Below are positions 26,363 through 35,572 of a DNA stretch of 64,000 bases, one piece after another. Position 1 is the first letter of the stretch; each line of letters begins with the position of its first letter. The stretch is from Catenulispora sp. EB89 (lineage in GTDB: Bacteria > Actinomycetota > Actinomycetes > Streptomycetales > Catenulisporaceae). The stretch covers positions 62,001 through 126,000 of the forward strand of contig NZ_JBGCCU010000026.1 in NCBI RefSeq assembly GCF_041261445.1, written 5' to 3'. The notes under the pieces were generated by a model, which was not told the origin of the DNA, made no database searches, and was given only the letters and a program-made list of their open reading frames with translations. The position numbers and the translations under genes are program-made.

Positions 26363-29300
26363 ATGGCCGTTCGGCCACGCACCTCCACAGGTGCACCACA
26401 AGCGTTACGGCGCATCACCGCCGCCGCCGTCTCCACCGCCCTCGCGGTCGCCAGCCTGGCCCTGGGCCTGGCGCCCGCGGCTTCCGCCGACCCGACGTAC
26501 GACTCGCGCGACGCCGTCCTGCCGGTGGTGTCCTACGACTTCGACAACGCCGCTCCGACGGGTACGACCGGCACGACCGGCACCACCGTCCCGGACCGCT
26601 CGGGCCACGGCAACGACGGCACCTGGAGCGGCACCCCGTCCTACGCCGCCGGCGTGTCGGGCAAGGCGATGCACATCAGCGCCGGCAAGAACTTCCTGAC
26701 CCTGCCGAAGGTCGCCGGCCAGACCGACGGCGCGGGCAGCTTCGCCTTCGAGACCTGGTGGTACGACACCGCCGAGACGGCCGACGCCCCGCTGGTCGCC
26801 AACCAGGACTTCGCCGCCTGCACCAACGCCGGCTTCGCCTTCTACCACCTCAGCGGCACCTACCAGCAGCGCTCGTGCTTCGGCGTCAACGGCACCCGCA
26901 CCTACAGCCCGACCCGCACCGCCTCGATCCAGAACGGCTGGCACTACCTGGCGGTGGTCGAGGACAGCACGGCGCACACCTACAGCTACTACGTGGACGG
27001 CGTCCTGGCCTCGTCCACGTCGACGATCTCCGGAACCGTCGCCGCGAACTTCGCCTCCGGCAACCCGATCCGCATCGGCCAGGACGGCACCGGTGCCTAC
27101 AGCGCCACCGACGACGCGCTCGTCGACGACTTCACCTTCTACAACCAGGCCATCGGCGCCGACCAGATCGCCGCCGACTACGCCGCGACCAACCCGGCGA
27201 CCCACTTCCCGGTGACCGTCACCGACGACGGCCACGGCTCCGGCACCGCCGCCGTCCTGGCCCCGGCCGCCGGCGTGACCGACACGCTGACCGCGGCCCC
27301 GGCCGCCGGCTATACGTTCAACGCGTGGGTCCCGGTGACGCCGCCCACCCTGACGGTCAACGCCGACGGCACCTTCACCGCACCGGGCAGCCCGGTCACC
27401 GTCCAGGCCACGTTCACGCCGAACACCTACACCGTCGCCTACAACGGCAACGGCGCGGACGGCGGCGCGACCGCCTCGCAGACGATGACCTACGACCAGG
27501 CCGCGCCGTTGAGCGCGAACGGGTTCACGTTCACCGGCAAGCAGTTCATCGGCTGGAGCACGACGCCGACCGGCGCGCTGACCTACGCCGACCAGGCGAG
27601 CGTCAAGAACCTCAGCACCGCCGCCAACGGCACCGTCACCCTCTACGCCCGATGGGCTCCGGCCGGGTCGTTCCAGGTGACCGAGACCGGCGACAGCCAC
27701 GTCGCCGTGAGTTCGAGCACTGATGCTTCGGCCGGCTGGGTCACCCCCGGCTCCACGGTCACCCTGACCGCGACCCCGGCGACCGGCTACTCCTCGGCCT
27801 GGCAGGTCGTCTCCCCCGCGGGTCTGACGGTCGGTGCCGACGGCACCTTCACGATGCCCTCGGGGAACGTGGTCCTCAAGGCCGTCTCGTCGCCGAATCA
27901 GTACTCTGTCGCCTTCGACGGCAACGGCGCGACCGGCGGGACGACCGCCGCGCAGCAGCTCACCTACGGCCGGAGCGCGGCCCTGACCGCGAACGGATTC
28001 GCCCGCACCGGCTACGGCTTCCTCGGCTGGGCGACCACGCCGGCCGGCAAGGTGGCGTACACCGGAGGCCAGAGTGTCAGCAACCTGACACCGGCGGCCG
28101 GCGGAACGGTCACGCTCTACGCCGTCTGGGGACGCTTGCGCGCGCCCGGCGACACCGTCGCCCCGGTGGTCTCCTACGACTTCGCCGCCGACAAGAACGG
28201 CGTCGTGACCGACAGCTCCGGGCAGGGCAACGACGGCGCGTGGAAGGGTACTGCGACGTACGGCAAGCTCTCCTCAGGCCTGGTCGCGCACGTCAGCGGC
28301 GGCAGCAACTTCGTGCAGCTGCCGAAGGTGGCCGGTCTGACCGACGGCTCGGGCAGCTTCTCGTTCTCCACCTGGTGGGGCGAGTACGGCGAGACCTCCG
28401 ACACCACGCTGGTGAGCAACCAGGACGCCGGCGCGTGCTACGACGCGGGGATCTCGCTCTACCACATCTCCGGCACCTCCACGACGCGCACCTGCTGGGG
28501 CCAGCCGGTCAACGTCACGCGTCAGTACTCCGCGACGAGCCCGACCACCCTGCAGGGCAACTGGCACTACCTCACCGTGGTCGTCGACCGCGGCGCGCAG
28601 ACCATGAGCTACTACGTCGACGGCGCGCTGTTCACCACGTCCTCGGCCGGCCAGATCACCTCGGCGACCAATTTCAACTCCGGTCTGCCGTTCACCATCG
28701 GCCAGGACGGCACCGGCGCCTACCCGGCGTCCGTGGACGCCCTGGTCAGTGACTTCGACTTCTACAACCAGGCGTTGACGCCGGCGCAGATCGCCAACGA
28801 CTACAGCGCCACCAAGCCGGCCGCCGGCGCGCTGCCCGACGAGTCGACGGTCGACGTGCAGCCGCCGGTGCCGACCGTGGCCGCGGGCTTCGTCACCGAC
28901 ACCTTCCACGCGCCGCAGGCCAGGGTGAGCGCGGCGGTGTCGCAGCCGCTGGCCGGGCTGTGGAACGGCGACGCCGTCACCTCGTACACGAAGACCGGCG
29001 GTGACTCCTGGCTGACCGTGGACGCGCACGGTGTGGTGAGCGGCACGGCGCCGGGCACCGCGCCCCAGCACCCTGGCACGATCACCGTGCAGGCCACCGA
29101 CGGGACCGTGACGTCGTCGATCACCGTCGAGGTACCGGTCCTGGCCGCCGGGGACGCTCCGCAGCTGGCCGCGGCGACCTGGAACCTCTGGGACGCCGGC
29201 ACGCACGTGGACGACTCGCTGCTGAAGGACCTGACGGTCATCGCGTCCAACGGGTTGGACGTCGTCGGCGTCCAGGAGGACGGCGGCAAGGTCGCGCACC

Positions 29301-31747
29301 AGATCGCGCAGGCTCTCGGCTGGTACGACTACGAGGGTGCCGGCGGTCTCGGCATCGTCTCGGCGTATCCGATCTCCTCCTCCGGTGTCGTGGCCGCGAG
29401 CAGCGCCAGTCCCGCGGTCGGCGTGACGGTCGACGTCGGCGGGCGGAACGTCCGAGTGTGGGACGCGGCGCTCGACGAGACCGCCTACGGTCCGGAGCAG
29501 GCCTGCGCGACGCCCGGGACCACCGCTTCGGCGATCGTGGCCGCGGAGCAGGCGAGCACCCGCTACGCACAGGCCCAGGCGATCGCCGGCGAGATCAAGC
29601 CGGACGTCGCCGCGGCCGGGACCACTCCGGTGCTGTTCCTCGGCGACCTCGCCTCGCCGTCGGCCGCCGACTGGACCGCCGCCACCGCCGCCTCGCACTG
29701 CGCGGTCGGCGCGGTCGACTGGCCGGTGCCGGACGCGCTGGCGGGAGCGGGCCTGACGGACTCCTTCCGGGCGGCCAACGCCGATCCGGCAGCCGCTCCG
29801 GGCAACACGTGGTCGCCGATCGTGGCGACGAACCCGGCCACCGGCGCCGCCGAGCCGCAGGACCGGATCGACTACGTCGACTATGCAGGTGCTGATTTGC
29901 ACGTGCTGGGGTCCGACACGCTCGTGGCGGGGTGGCCTTCGGCGACCGACGTCAACGCGAACGCATGGACCAGCGACCACAAGGCGGTCGTCACCACGTT
30001 CACGCTCGGGACGCCGCTGGCGACGACTCCGGCCCCGGTGGTCGGCGTCGCCAAGAACTCGCTGGTGTACCAGGCGGGCCACGGCCCCGGCGCCGACGCC
30101 CTGAGCGCTGCCATCGGCGCCACGTCGGACACCGTCGGCGCGGCCGTCGCCGTCGACTCCAGCCACGTCGACTTCGGCACGGTCGGCTACTACACGGTGC
30201 TGGTGACCGCGTCCAAGAACGGCTACGTCTCGGACCCGGTCGCGGTGACCGTGCAGGTGGTGCCGGTCATCACGATCGCACTGGCGCACACCTCCGTCTC
30301 GGTCGCCGGACCCGGTCTGACCCAGGCGGCGGTGCTCGACGGCCTCGTCGCGGCGCTCAACGTGCACGGCGTGGTCGGCACGGACCTGTCGAAGGTCGAC
30401 GCGAGCACGGTCGGCAGCTACCCGGTGACGGTGACCGGCACGGACGACTACGGGTTCACGGCGACGGCGTCGGCGACCGTCGTCATCACGGCGCCGGACG
30501 CGCCGCCGGTCGTCACCACCTCGGTCAGCCCCGGCGCGCCGGACGGCAAGAACGGCTGGTACATCTCGGGCCCGACGCTCTCGGCCGCCGCGACCGGCGA
30601 CACCGCCGGCGCCGCGCCGAGCATCCAGTGCAAGGGTGGCGGCGGCGACTGGACGCCGTACAGCGCGCCGCTGGCCGTACCGGACGGAAACTGGACGTAT
30701 CAGTTCCGTGCGACGGACGGCGCGGGGGTGACGTCCGCCCCGGTCTCGGTGCCGGTGCGGGTCGACCGGACCGCGCCGAGCACGACGGCGTCGTTCGCGC
30801 CGGGGGCGACCATCATCACCCCGGTGACGGTGACCCTCACGGCCACCGACGCCGTCTCGGGAGTGGCCGGGACGCAGTACCAGGTCGGGAGCGGCGCCTG
30901 GACGGACTACGCGGCACCGTTCGCGGTGCCGCCGACATTCGCCGACCAGACCGTCTCCTTCCGCTCGACCGACGTGGCCGGCAACGTCGAGGCGACCGGC
31001 CGCCTGACGATCCCCGCCATCACGCCGATCGCGCCGACGATCACCACCACGGCCACCACGCCGCAGTACGGCACGGCCGCGGCGGTGTTGGTGACGGTCA
31101 GCTCCCCGGGCCTGCCCGCCGCCGGCACCGTCACCCTGACGGAAGGCACCACGCCGCGCGGGACCGCCACCCTGGCGGCCGACGGCACGGCCACGTTCAC
31201 CCTGCCGGTCGGCCTGGCCGCCGGGAACCACGTGCTGTCGGTGGGCTACTCCGGCAGCGACCTGCTGACCCCGGCGTACCAGACGCTGGTGGTGACGGTC
31301 GGCCTGCCGCCGGCGTGGAGCGCGTCAGCGGTCTACAACACCGGGGCGAAGGTCTCGTACAAGGGCAACGAGTACGTGGCCTCGTACTACACGAAGAACG
31401 AGGTCCCCGGCAGCCCGACCGGCGCCTGGCAGGAGATCGTCCTGACGGAGGCCGGAACGGCGCAGTGGACGCCCTCGCGCATCTTCAACGCCGGCGACCT
31501 GGCGGTCTACAACGGCAAGACCTTCAAGGCCGACTGGTACACCCGCGACCAGACCCCCGGCGACGTCACCGGCCCGTGGGAGGAGCAGGCCCCGCCGGGC
31601 CCGAACGGCATCGCCCCCTGGACCCCGACCACGGTCTACCACAGCGGTGACCAGGTCACTTACCAGGGCGGGACCTATCGCGCGCAGTGGTACACACGGA
31701 ATCAGGCTCCGGGTACGTCCGGTGGGCCTTGGAAGAAGGTCGGATAG
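26363..31747 (+). CDS. Giant secreted LamG / EEP-nuclease-like / chitin-binding multidomain protein
   Basis: This is a 1794-residue protein starting at the ATG at 26363 (GGAG six bases upstream). In order: a Sec signal; a LamG-like domain (about 55-280); two InlB/Listeria-Bacteroides-type repeats (VAYNGNGADGG..., VAFDGNGATGG...); a second LamG-like domain; a short Ig-like region; and an exonuclease-endonuclease-phosphatase domain. The latter has AATWNLWDAG, DVVGVQED, GIVSAYPI, FLGDLASP, DRIDYVDY and SDHKAVVTTF. Ig-like repeats follow, and three C-terminal CBM5/12-type chitin-binding modules, each with W...Y.G..V.Y.G..Y...WYT and ending near PGTSGGPW. The usual GDxN motif reads GDLA, so activity is uncertain. 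Such a protein may cut DNA or phosphodiesters while bound to chitin or cell wall. It could share phosphate control with the upstream phospholipase. Confidence 0.9.
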   Translation: MAVRPRTSTGAPQALRRITAAAVSTALAVASLALGLAPAASADPTYDSRDAVLPVVSYDFDNAAPTGTTGTTGTTVPDRSGHGNDGTWSGTPSYAAGVSGKAMHISAGKNFLTLPKVAGQTDGAGSFAFETWWYDTAETADAPLVANQDFAACTNAGFAFYHLSGTYQQRSCFGVNGTRTYSPTRTASIQNGWHYLAVVEDSTAHTYSYYVDGVLASSTSTISGTVAANFASGNPIRIGQDGTGAYSATDDALVDDFTFYNQAIGADQIAADYAATNPATHFPVTVTDDGHGSGTAAVLAPAAGVTDTLTAAPAAGYTFNAWVPVTPPTLTVNADGTFTAPGSPVTVQATFTPNTYTVAYNGNGADGGATASQTMTYDQAAPLSANGFTFTGKQFIGWSTTPTGALTYADQASVKNLSTAANGTVTLYARWAPAGSFQVTETGDSHVAVSSSTDASAGWVTPGSTVTLTATPATGYSSAWQVVSPAGLTVGADGTFTMPSGNVVLKAVSSPNQYSVAFDGNGATGGTTAAQQLTYGRSAALTANGFARTGYGFLGWATTPAGKVAYTGGQSVSNLTPAAGGTVTLYAVWGRLRAPGDTVAPVVSYDFAADKNGVVTDSSGQGNDGAWKGTATYGKLSSGLVAHVSGGSNFVQLPKVAGLTDGSGSFSFSTWWGEYGETSDTTLVSNQDAGACYDAGISLYHISGTSTTRTCWGQPVNVTRQYSATSPTTLQGNWHYLTVVVDRGAQTMSYYVDGALFTTSSAGQITSATNFNSGLPFTIGQDGTGAYPASVDALVSDFDFYNQALTPAQIANDYSATKPAAGALPDESTVDVQPPVPTVAAGFVTDTFHAPQARVSAAVSQPLAGLWNGDAVTSYTKTGGDSWLTVDAHGVVSGTAPGTAPQHPGTITVQATDGTVTSSITVEVPVLAAGDAPQLAAATWNLWDAGTHVDDSLLKDLTVIASNGLDVVGVQEDGGKVAHQIAQALGWYDYEGAGGLGIVSAYPISSSGVVAASSASPAVGVTVDVGGRNVRVWDAALDETAYGPEQACATPGTTASAIVAAEQASTRYAQAQAIAGEIKPDVAAAGTTPVLFLGDLASPSAADWTAATAASHCAVGAVDWPVPDALAGAGLTDSFRAANADPAAAPGNTWSPIVATNPATGAAEPQDRIDYVDYAGADLHVLGSDTLVAGWPSATDVNANAWTSDHKAVVTTFTLGTPLATTPAPVVGVAKNSLVYQAGHGPGADALSAAIGATSDTVGAAVAVDSSHVDFGTVGYYTVLVTASKNGYVSDPVAVTVQVVPVITIALAHTSVSVAGPGLTQAAVLDGLVAALNVHGVVGTDLSKVDASTVGSYPVTVTGTDDYGFTATASATVVITAPDAPPVVTTSVSPGAPDGKNGWYISGPTLSAAATGDTAGAAPSIQCKGGGGDWTPYSAPLAVPDGNWTYQFRATDGAGVTSAPVSVPVRVDRTAPSTTASFAPGATIITPVTVTLTATDAVSGVAGTQYQVGSGAWTDYAAPFAVPPTFADQTVSFRSTDVAGNVEATGRLTIPAITPIAPTITTTATTPQYGTAAAVLVTVSSPGLPAAGTVTLTEGTTPRGTATLAADGTATFTLPVGLAAGNHVLSVGYSGSDLLTPAYQTLVVTVGLPPAWSASAVYNTGAKVSYKGNEYVASYYTKNEVPGSPTGAWQEIVLTEAGTAQWTPSRIFNAGDLAVYNGKTFKADWYTRDQTPGDVTGPWEEQAPPGPNGIAPWTPTTVYHSGDQVTYQGGTYRAQWYTRNQAPGTSGGPWKKVG

Positions 31748-31762
31748 ATCGTCAGACAGATG

Positions 31763-31802
31763 CAGGTAGACAGGTAGACAGGTAGACAGGTAGTCAAGTA
31801 GT
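31763..31802. repeat. Five tandem 8-base repeats (CAGGTAGA)
   Basis: Three exact CAGGTAGA copies at 31763, 31771 and 31779 are followed by CAGGTAGT and CAAGTAGT. The array sits between the stop of the giant gene and its terminator. Short tandem arrays like this are prone to slippage. Confidence 0.85.
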
Positions 31803-31803
31803 C

Positions 31804-31836
31804 GGCCGGGTCCGCGAACAGGACCCGGCCGCTTTT
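31804..31836 (+). terminator. Rho-independent terminator
   Basis: A perfect 10-base stem, GGCCGGGTCC (31804-31813) with GGACCCGGCC (31821-31830), has a seven-base loop and is followed by GCTTTT. It ends the giant secreted-protein transcript. The minus-strand GH59 gene converges on it. Confidence 0.85.
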
Positions 31837-31838
31837 CA

Positions 31839-34712
31839 TCAGGACACTGTGAAGGACCATTCGCTGGCGGCCCCAGCCGGTCCGCTCTGCACGACGATCG
31901 CCCCGTCGCCGCTCCCCGACACGGTGGCGACCAGACCGCTGGTCTGGTTCTGCAGCGTGTAGTAGCCGTCCCCGGTCGGGACCAGTTCCCAGTGCTCGTT
32001 GCCGACACCGATGTCAGTCCACTGCTCCAACTGGTTGCCGGACGCCGTGGACCCGTAGGTGTCGTCGAGCACCTTGCCGCTGTTGGGGCTGACCAGCTCG
32101 ATATAGCCGCCGCCGACCGATCGCACCGTCCAGCGCTCCCACGGGTCGCCGAGGTCGGCCCACTGGTCGACCTTGGTGCCGTCGCTCGTGCTGCCGCCGG
32201 GGACCTCCAGGTCCAGGCCGCTGCCCCGGTTGACCACGGCGTAAGTACGGCCGGGGACCGGCGCGGCGACCAGGTTCCACTTCTGCTCGGAGGTGCCGAG
32301 GTCGCTCCACTGGATCACCGGCGTGCCGTTCGCCGTCCCCGCGGCGGCGGCCGCGGCCACCAGCGCGCTGGTGCGGTTGACGAACATGACGGTCCCGTCG
32401 GCGTTCTGCCGGGCCTGCCACTGCTGGTTCGCGCCGCCGTTGTCAGCCCACTGATCCAGGATCGTCCCGCCGGCGGTGGCGAAGGCGGGGTCCTCCAGCA
32501 CCTTGCCGTCGTTCTGGTTGACGACCTTGACGTAGCCGCTGCCGTCGCCGACCAGCCCCCACCGCTCCCAGCCCGCACCGGTGTCAGCCCACTGATCCAC
32601 GTTCGTGCCGTCGGACGCGCTGCCGCCGGGCACCTCCAGCAGCTTGCCGCTGTTGGCGTTGGCCACGCCGTTCCAGATCTGGCCGTAGTCGCCGCCGGTC
32701 GGGGTGATCGAGAGGTTGTCGAACTGCGCCGCCTGGTAGCCGCCGGCGCCCAGGCCGATCTGGCCGTGGCTGTAGGAGGAGTCGGTGGCCGTGCCCAGGG
32801 TCGTACCGTCCATCGCCGCGGTGATCGTCGAGCCCCGCACGGTGAGCGCCAGGTGGTGCCAGCCGCCGGTGCCGGATGCGGCGACGGTGCCGCCGGCCAG
32901 CGTCGTGCGGCCGTTCCTGACGCTGTTCTTCACGATCGACCAGCCGCCGTCGCTGCCGACGACCAGGTAGTAGCCGTCGAGCTGGGCCGGGGAACCGCCC
33001 TGGGCATCGACCCGGGCGATCAGCTCGGCGCTTCCGGCCTGCTCGAAGTCCACGTCGGCGGCGACCGTGTAGTCGGACCAGTCCACGTCGCCGAGCAGCG
33101 CGTACGGGTCGCTGTCGGAGTTCCACTCGATCGGCTGGGACGTCGCCATCTGCCGCACGCACATGCCGGAACGGCCCGCGCACGGCACCGTCTCGAACGC
33201 TCCCTGCTGGTCGGCGAGGTAGCGGGCTTCCTTGCCGGCGGCGTACTCGTCGAAGCTGTCGCTGTACGGCAGGGCCATGGTCGCGCGGGCGTTGCCGACG
33301 GCGGTGCCGTGCCCCTGGCCGGTCGTGGTCGTGACGCTGTACACCCGGCCCGGCTGGAGGGTCAGCGTGTACCTGCCTCCGCTCGGGGTGATGTCAGCCT
33401 GCTGAGTCAGGTAGGTACCGGTCGTGAAGTCGCTGGACCAGATGTGCACGGTCCCGGTGGACAGACCGCCGGCCACGGTCATGGTGACGGTCTGCGCGGC
33501 CGGAGCGTCCAGCGTCTCGAAGATGGTCGAGTAGTCGGTGCCGTTCGGCGCGGCCAGGGTGTCGTAGCTGCCGCTGTGCGGGTCGCCGCCGGTACCGCTC
33601 CCGCTCAAGTAGCCCGAAGCGCTGTCGATGTAGTGCCAGCCCGGCGCGGTGAACTGCGTGGTCTGGGCCGTCGCCCACAGCGCCGATCCCAGCTGGTACG
33701 ACCCGGCCCACGGCTGGTTCGCCAGCATCAGCCCGGTCTGGGACCAGGTCTGGTCGGGATAGATCGAGGCGACCGGCGGCCAGTTGATGTACGCCGTCAT
33801 CTTCCCGTCGATGTAGTCCCGGTTGATCGCCCGCGCCACGGCCGGACCGGCGTTCAGGTCCTCCGAGCCGTTCTCGCTGGCCCACAGATTCTGCTTCAGG
33901 TTCTGCGCGGCCGCGGGGCTCGAACACGAGGTGTAGGCCGACAGGTAGCCGCACGGGTAGTGCATGCCGACCGTGGCCACCGCGGCGGAGAAGGCGGGGT
34001 CGGACGCCAGGTCGTTCGCTATGTTCCAGGTGAAGCTGTCGGCGGCGATGATTTTGGTGCTCAGCCCGGCGGCGACCAGCGCGGCGTGGAAGTTCTCGTA
34101 CCAGGTCTTGTCGTAGTCGCGCTCGTTCCAGCCGCCGATGCTGTCGATGGTGATTCCGTGGTCTGATTTGGCGTGCTCGATCCAGTGCACGTAGTAGTCG
34201 ATCATGTCCCTGGACCAGAAGTACGGCTGGCCGGGATGCGGGTTGGCCGGATCGTTGACGCCGATCCAACCCGGCGCTCCCCAAGCCAGCGCCACGAACT
34301 TGATGTTCGGGTTGCGCGCCTTGGCCTGCTCCATCAGCCACCACTCGTAGCCGCGGTTGTAGTCGGCGTCGCTCGGCGTGTGCTGGGCGCTGGGCTCGGC
34401 GCCGTCGGTGGAGTTGGTGTCGCCGCCGACCTCGACCTTGAGGATCTGCAGGCTCGCCCCGTAACCGGGCTTGAACAGGTAGTCGAGGATCTGCGAACGC
34501 TGCGGTTCGGGGTAGTCGAACAGCAGCCGCGAGTTGGCGCCGGCGCTCAGCGCGCCGACGCCGTCGAAGGTCCGCCCGCTCTGCGTGCCGTCGACGGTGA
34601 TCGAGGTGGAGTCCGCGCGCACGGGGGCGGCCAGCGCACCGCCGGCCAGGAAGCCGGCGGCCAGGAACGCGGCGCAGCCGGCGGCGAGCAGCCGGAGCCG
34701 TTGTCGGATCAT
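31839..34712 (-). CDS. Secreted GH59 galactosylceramidase-like glycosidase with ricin-type modules
   Basis: This is a 957-residue protein with a clear signal peptide (LLAAGCAAFLAAGFLAGG). Residues 40 to about 330 match the (beta/alpha)8 domain of family GH59, the galactocerebrosidase family. The acid/base candidate is Glu197 in GGWNERDYD, and the nucleophile candidate is Glu280 in LWASENGSED. A beta domain and a LamG-like domain follow, then, from about residue 670, repeated ricin-B-like modules with VDQWADTG and WERW/QKWN motifs. Family members release galactose from galactosylated lipids or glycans; the bacterial substrate is unknown. Ricin modules probably bind galactosyl polysaccharide. 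It converges on the terminator at 31804-31830. Confidence 0.9.
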   Translation of the reverse strand: MIRQRLRLLAAGCAAFLAAGFLAGGALAAPVRADSTSITVDGTQSGRTFDGVGALSAGANSRLLFDYPEPQRSQILDYLFKPGYGASLQILKVEVGGDTNSTDGAEPSAQHTPSDADYNRGYEWWLMEQAKARNPNIKFVALAWGAPGWIGVNDPANPHPGQPYFWSRDMIDYYVHWIEHAKSDHGITIDSIGGWNERDYDKTWYENFHAALVAAGLSTKIIAADSFTWNIANDLASDPAFSAAVATVGMHYPCGYLSAYTSCSSPAAAQNLKQNLWASENGSEDLNAGPAVARAINRDYIDGKMTAYINWPPVASIYPDQTWSQTGLMLANQPWAGSYQLGSALWATAQTTQFTAPGWHYIDSASGYLSGSGTGGDPHSGSYDTLAAPNGTDYSTIFETLDAPAAQTVTMTVAGGLSTGTVHIWSSDFTTGTYLTQQADITPSGGRYTLTLQPGRVYSVTTTTGQGHGTAVGNARATMALPYSDSFDEYAAGKEARYLADQQGAFETVPCAGRSGMCVRQMATSQPIEWNSDSDPYALLGDVDWSDYTVAADVDFEQAGSAELIARVDAQGGSPAQLDGYYLVVGSDGGWSIVKNSVRNGRTTLAGGTVAASGTGGWHHLALTVRGSTITAAMDGTTLGTATDSSYSHGQIGLGAGGYQAAQFDNLSITPTGGDYGQIWNGVANANSGKLLEVPGGSASDGTNVDQWADTGAGWERWGLVGDGSGYVKVVNQNDGKVLEDPAFATAGGTILDQWADNGGANQQWQARQNADGTVMFVNRTSALVAAAAAAGTANGTPVIQWSDLGTSEQKWNLVAAPVPGRTYAVVNRGSGLDLEVPGGSTSDGTKVDQWADLGDPWERWTVRSVGGGYIELVSPNSGKVLDDTYGSTASGNQLEQWTDIGVGNEHWELVPTGDGYYTLQNQTSGLVATVSGSGDGAIVVQSGPAGAASEWSFTVS

Positions 34713-34791
34713 GGGGCGGCCTTTCTCAGGAGGCTGGCAAGAGAATTGGCAGCGTCCTGAGTGTTGCGCCGGGGGTGGGGGTGGTCAAGAT

Positions 34792-34806
34792 TTAATCAAT
34801 TATTAA
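34792..34806. promoter_or_regulatory. AT-rich palindrome upstream of the GH59 gene
   Basis: TTAAT and ATTAA flank CAATT in a very AT-rich patch about 80 bases upstream of the GH59 ATG. A possible minus-strand -35 (TTGACC) lies just downstream of it. It could be a carbohydrate-regulator operator or an UP-like element. Confidence 0.35.
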
Positions 34807-34857
34807 TTCCAAGGCTGGCCGGATTCGGACCACCTCGTCACGGCAGCCAGGCCTCGT

Positions 34858-35484
34858 CTAGGCCCGTGCCTCTTCGGCGCCGTCGTGCTCGACGGCCGCG
34901 GCCACCGGGTGGTCGTCGTAGTCGTGGCGGTCGATGAGGTGCGCCATCACCGCCAGGATCAGGGCCGAGACGACGAAGGCGAGGTGGACCACGGTGCCCC
35001 AGAGCAGCGCCTTCGAGGTCGTGTGCTGGATGTTGACGAACATCTGGAGCAGGTGGACCGAGGAGATGCCGACGATCGCGGTGGCCAGCTTGACCTTCAG
35101 CACGTTGGAGTTCACGTGCGAGAGCCACTCCGGCTGGTCGCGGTGGCCAGCCAGGCCGATGCGGGAGACGAAGGTCTCGTAGCCGCCGACGATCACCATG
35201 ATCAGCAGGTTGGCGATCATCACCACGTCGACCAGGTTCAGGACGGTGAGCATGACGTCGCTCTCCTCCAGCTTTCCCTCGATCACCTGCCGCACCAGCG
35301 GAAGCAGTTCGTGGAAGAACTGGAAGACGTAGACGCCCTGCGCCACCACCAGGCCGAAGTACAGCGGGGCCTGCAACCAGCGGGTGGCGAACAGGACGTA
35401 GCCCAGCGACGGCGTGCCCGGCAGCCCCGGGGGCTGCGGCAGGCGGCGGAGCCGGGTCGGAGTGGCGACGGTCATTCCGGTCAT
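34858..35484 (-). CDS. UPF0114 (YqhA-like) membrane protein
   Basis: This is a 208-residue protein with about four membrane helices (YFGLVVAQGVYVFQFF, VVMIANLLIMVIVGGYETF, AIVGISSVHLLQMFV, LAFVVSALILAVMAHLI). The GYETFVSR and SNVLKVKLATAIVGISSVHLL segments are typical of the UPF0114 family, whose role is not established. I start at the ATG at 35484, nine bases after GGGAG; an in-frame ATG at 35475 is also possible, and the frame continues to 35544. The C-terminus is acidic and His-rich. It lies 88 bases after the LtrA-like gene on the same strand, so it may be in the same transcript. Confidence 0.85.
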   Translation of the reverse strand: MTGMTVATPTRLRRLPQPPGLPGTPSLGYVLFATRWLQAPLYFGLVVAQGVYVFQFFHELLPLVRQVIEGKLEESDVMLTVLNLVDVVMIANLLIMVIVGGYETFVSRIGLAGHRDQPEWLSHVNSNVLKVKLATAIVGISSVHLLQMFVNIQHTTSKALLWGTVVHLAFVVSALILAVMAHLIDRHDYDDHPVAAAVEHDGAEEARA

Positions 35485-35572
35485 GCCTGGTGGCTCCCGT
35501 GACTCGTGACTATGCGGGCATCTTTCATCATCGCCTATTGACAAGTCCCCTTTATGAACGACACGCGGTCGG

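Noticed and set aside
24089..26401. 770-codon minus-strand open frame
   Set aside because: It is antisense to the phospholipase C gene; Val/Gly/Asp/Arg-rich composition.
28274..31231. 985-codon minus-strand open frame
   Set aside because: It is antisense to the giant secreted-protein gene; Arg-rich with no motifs.
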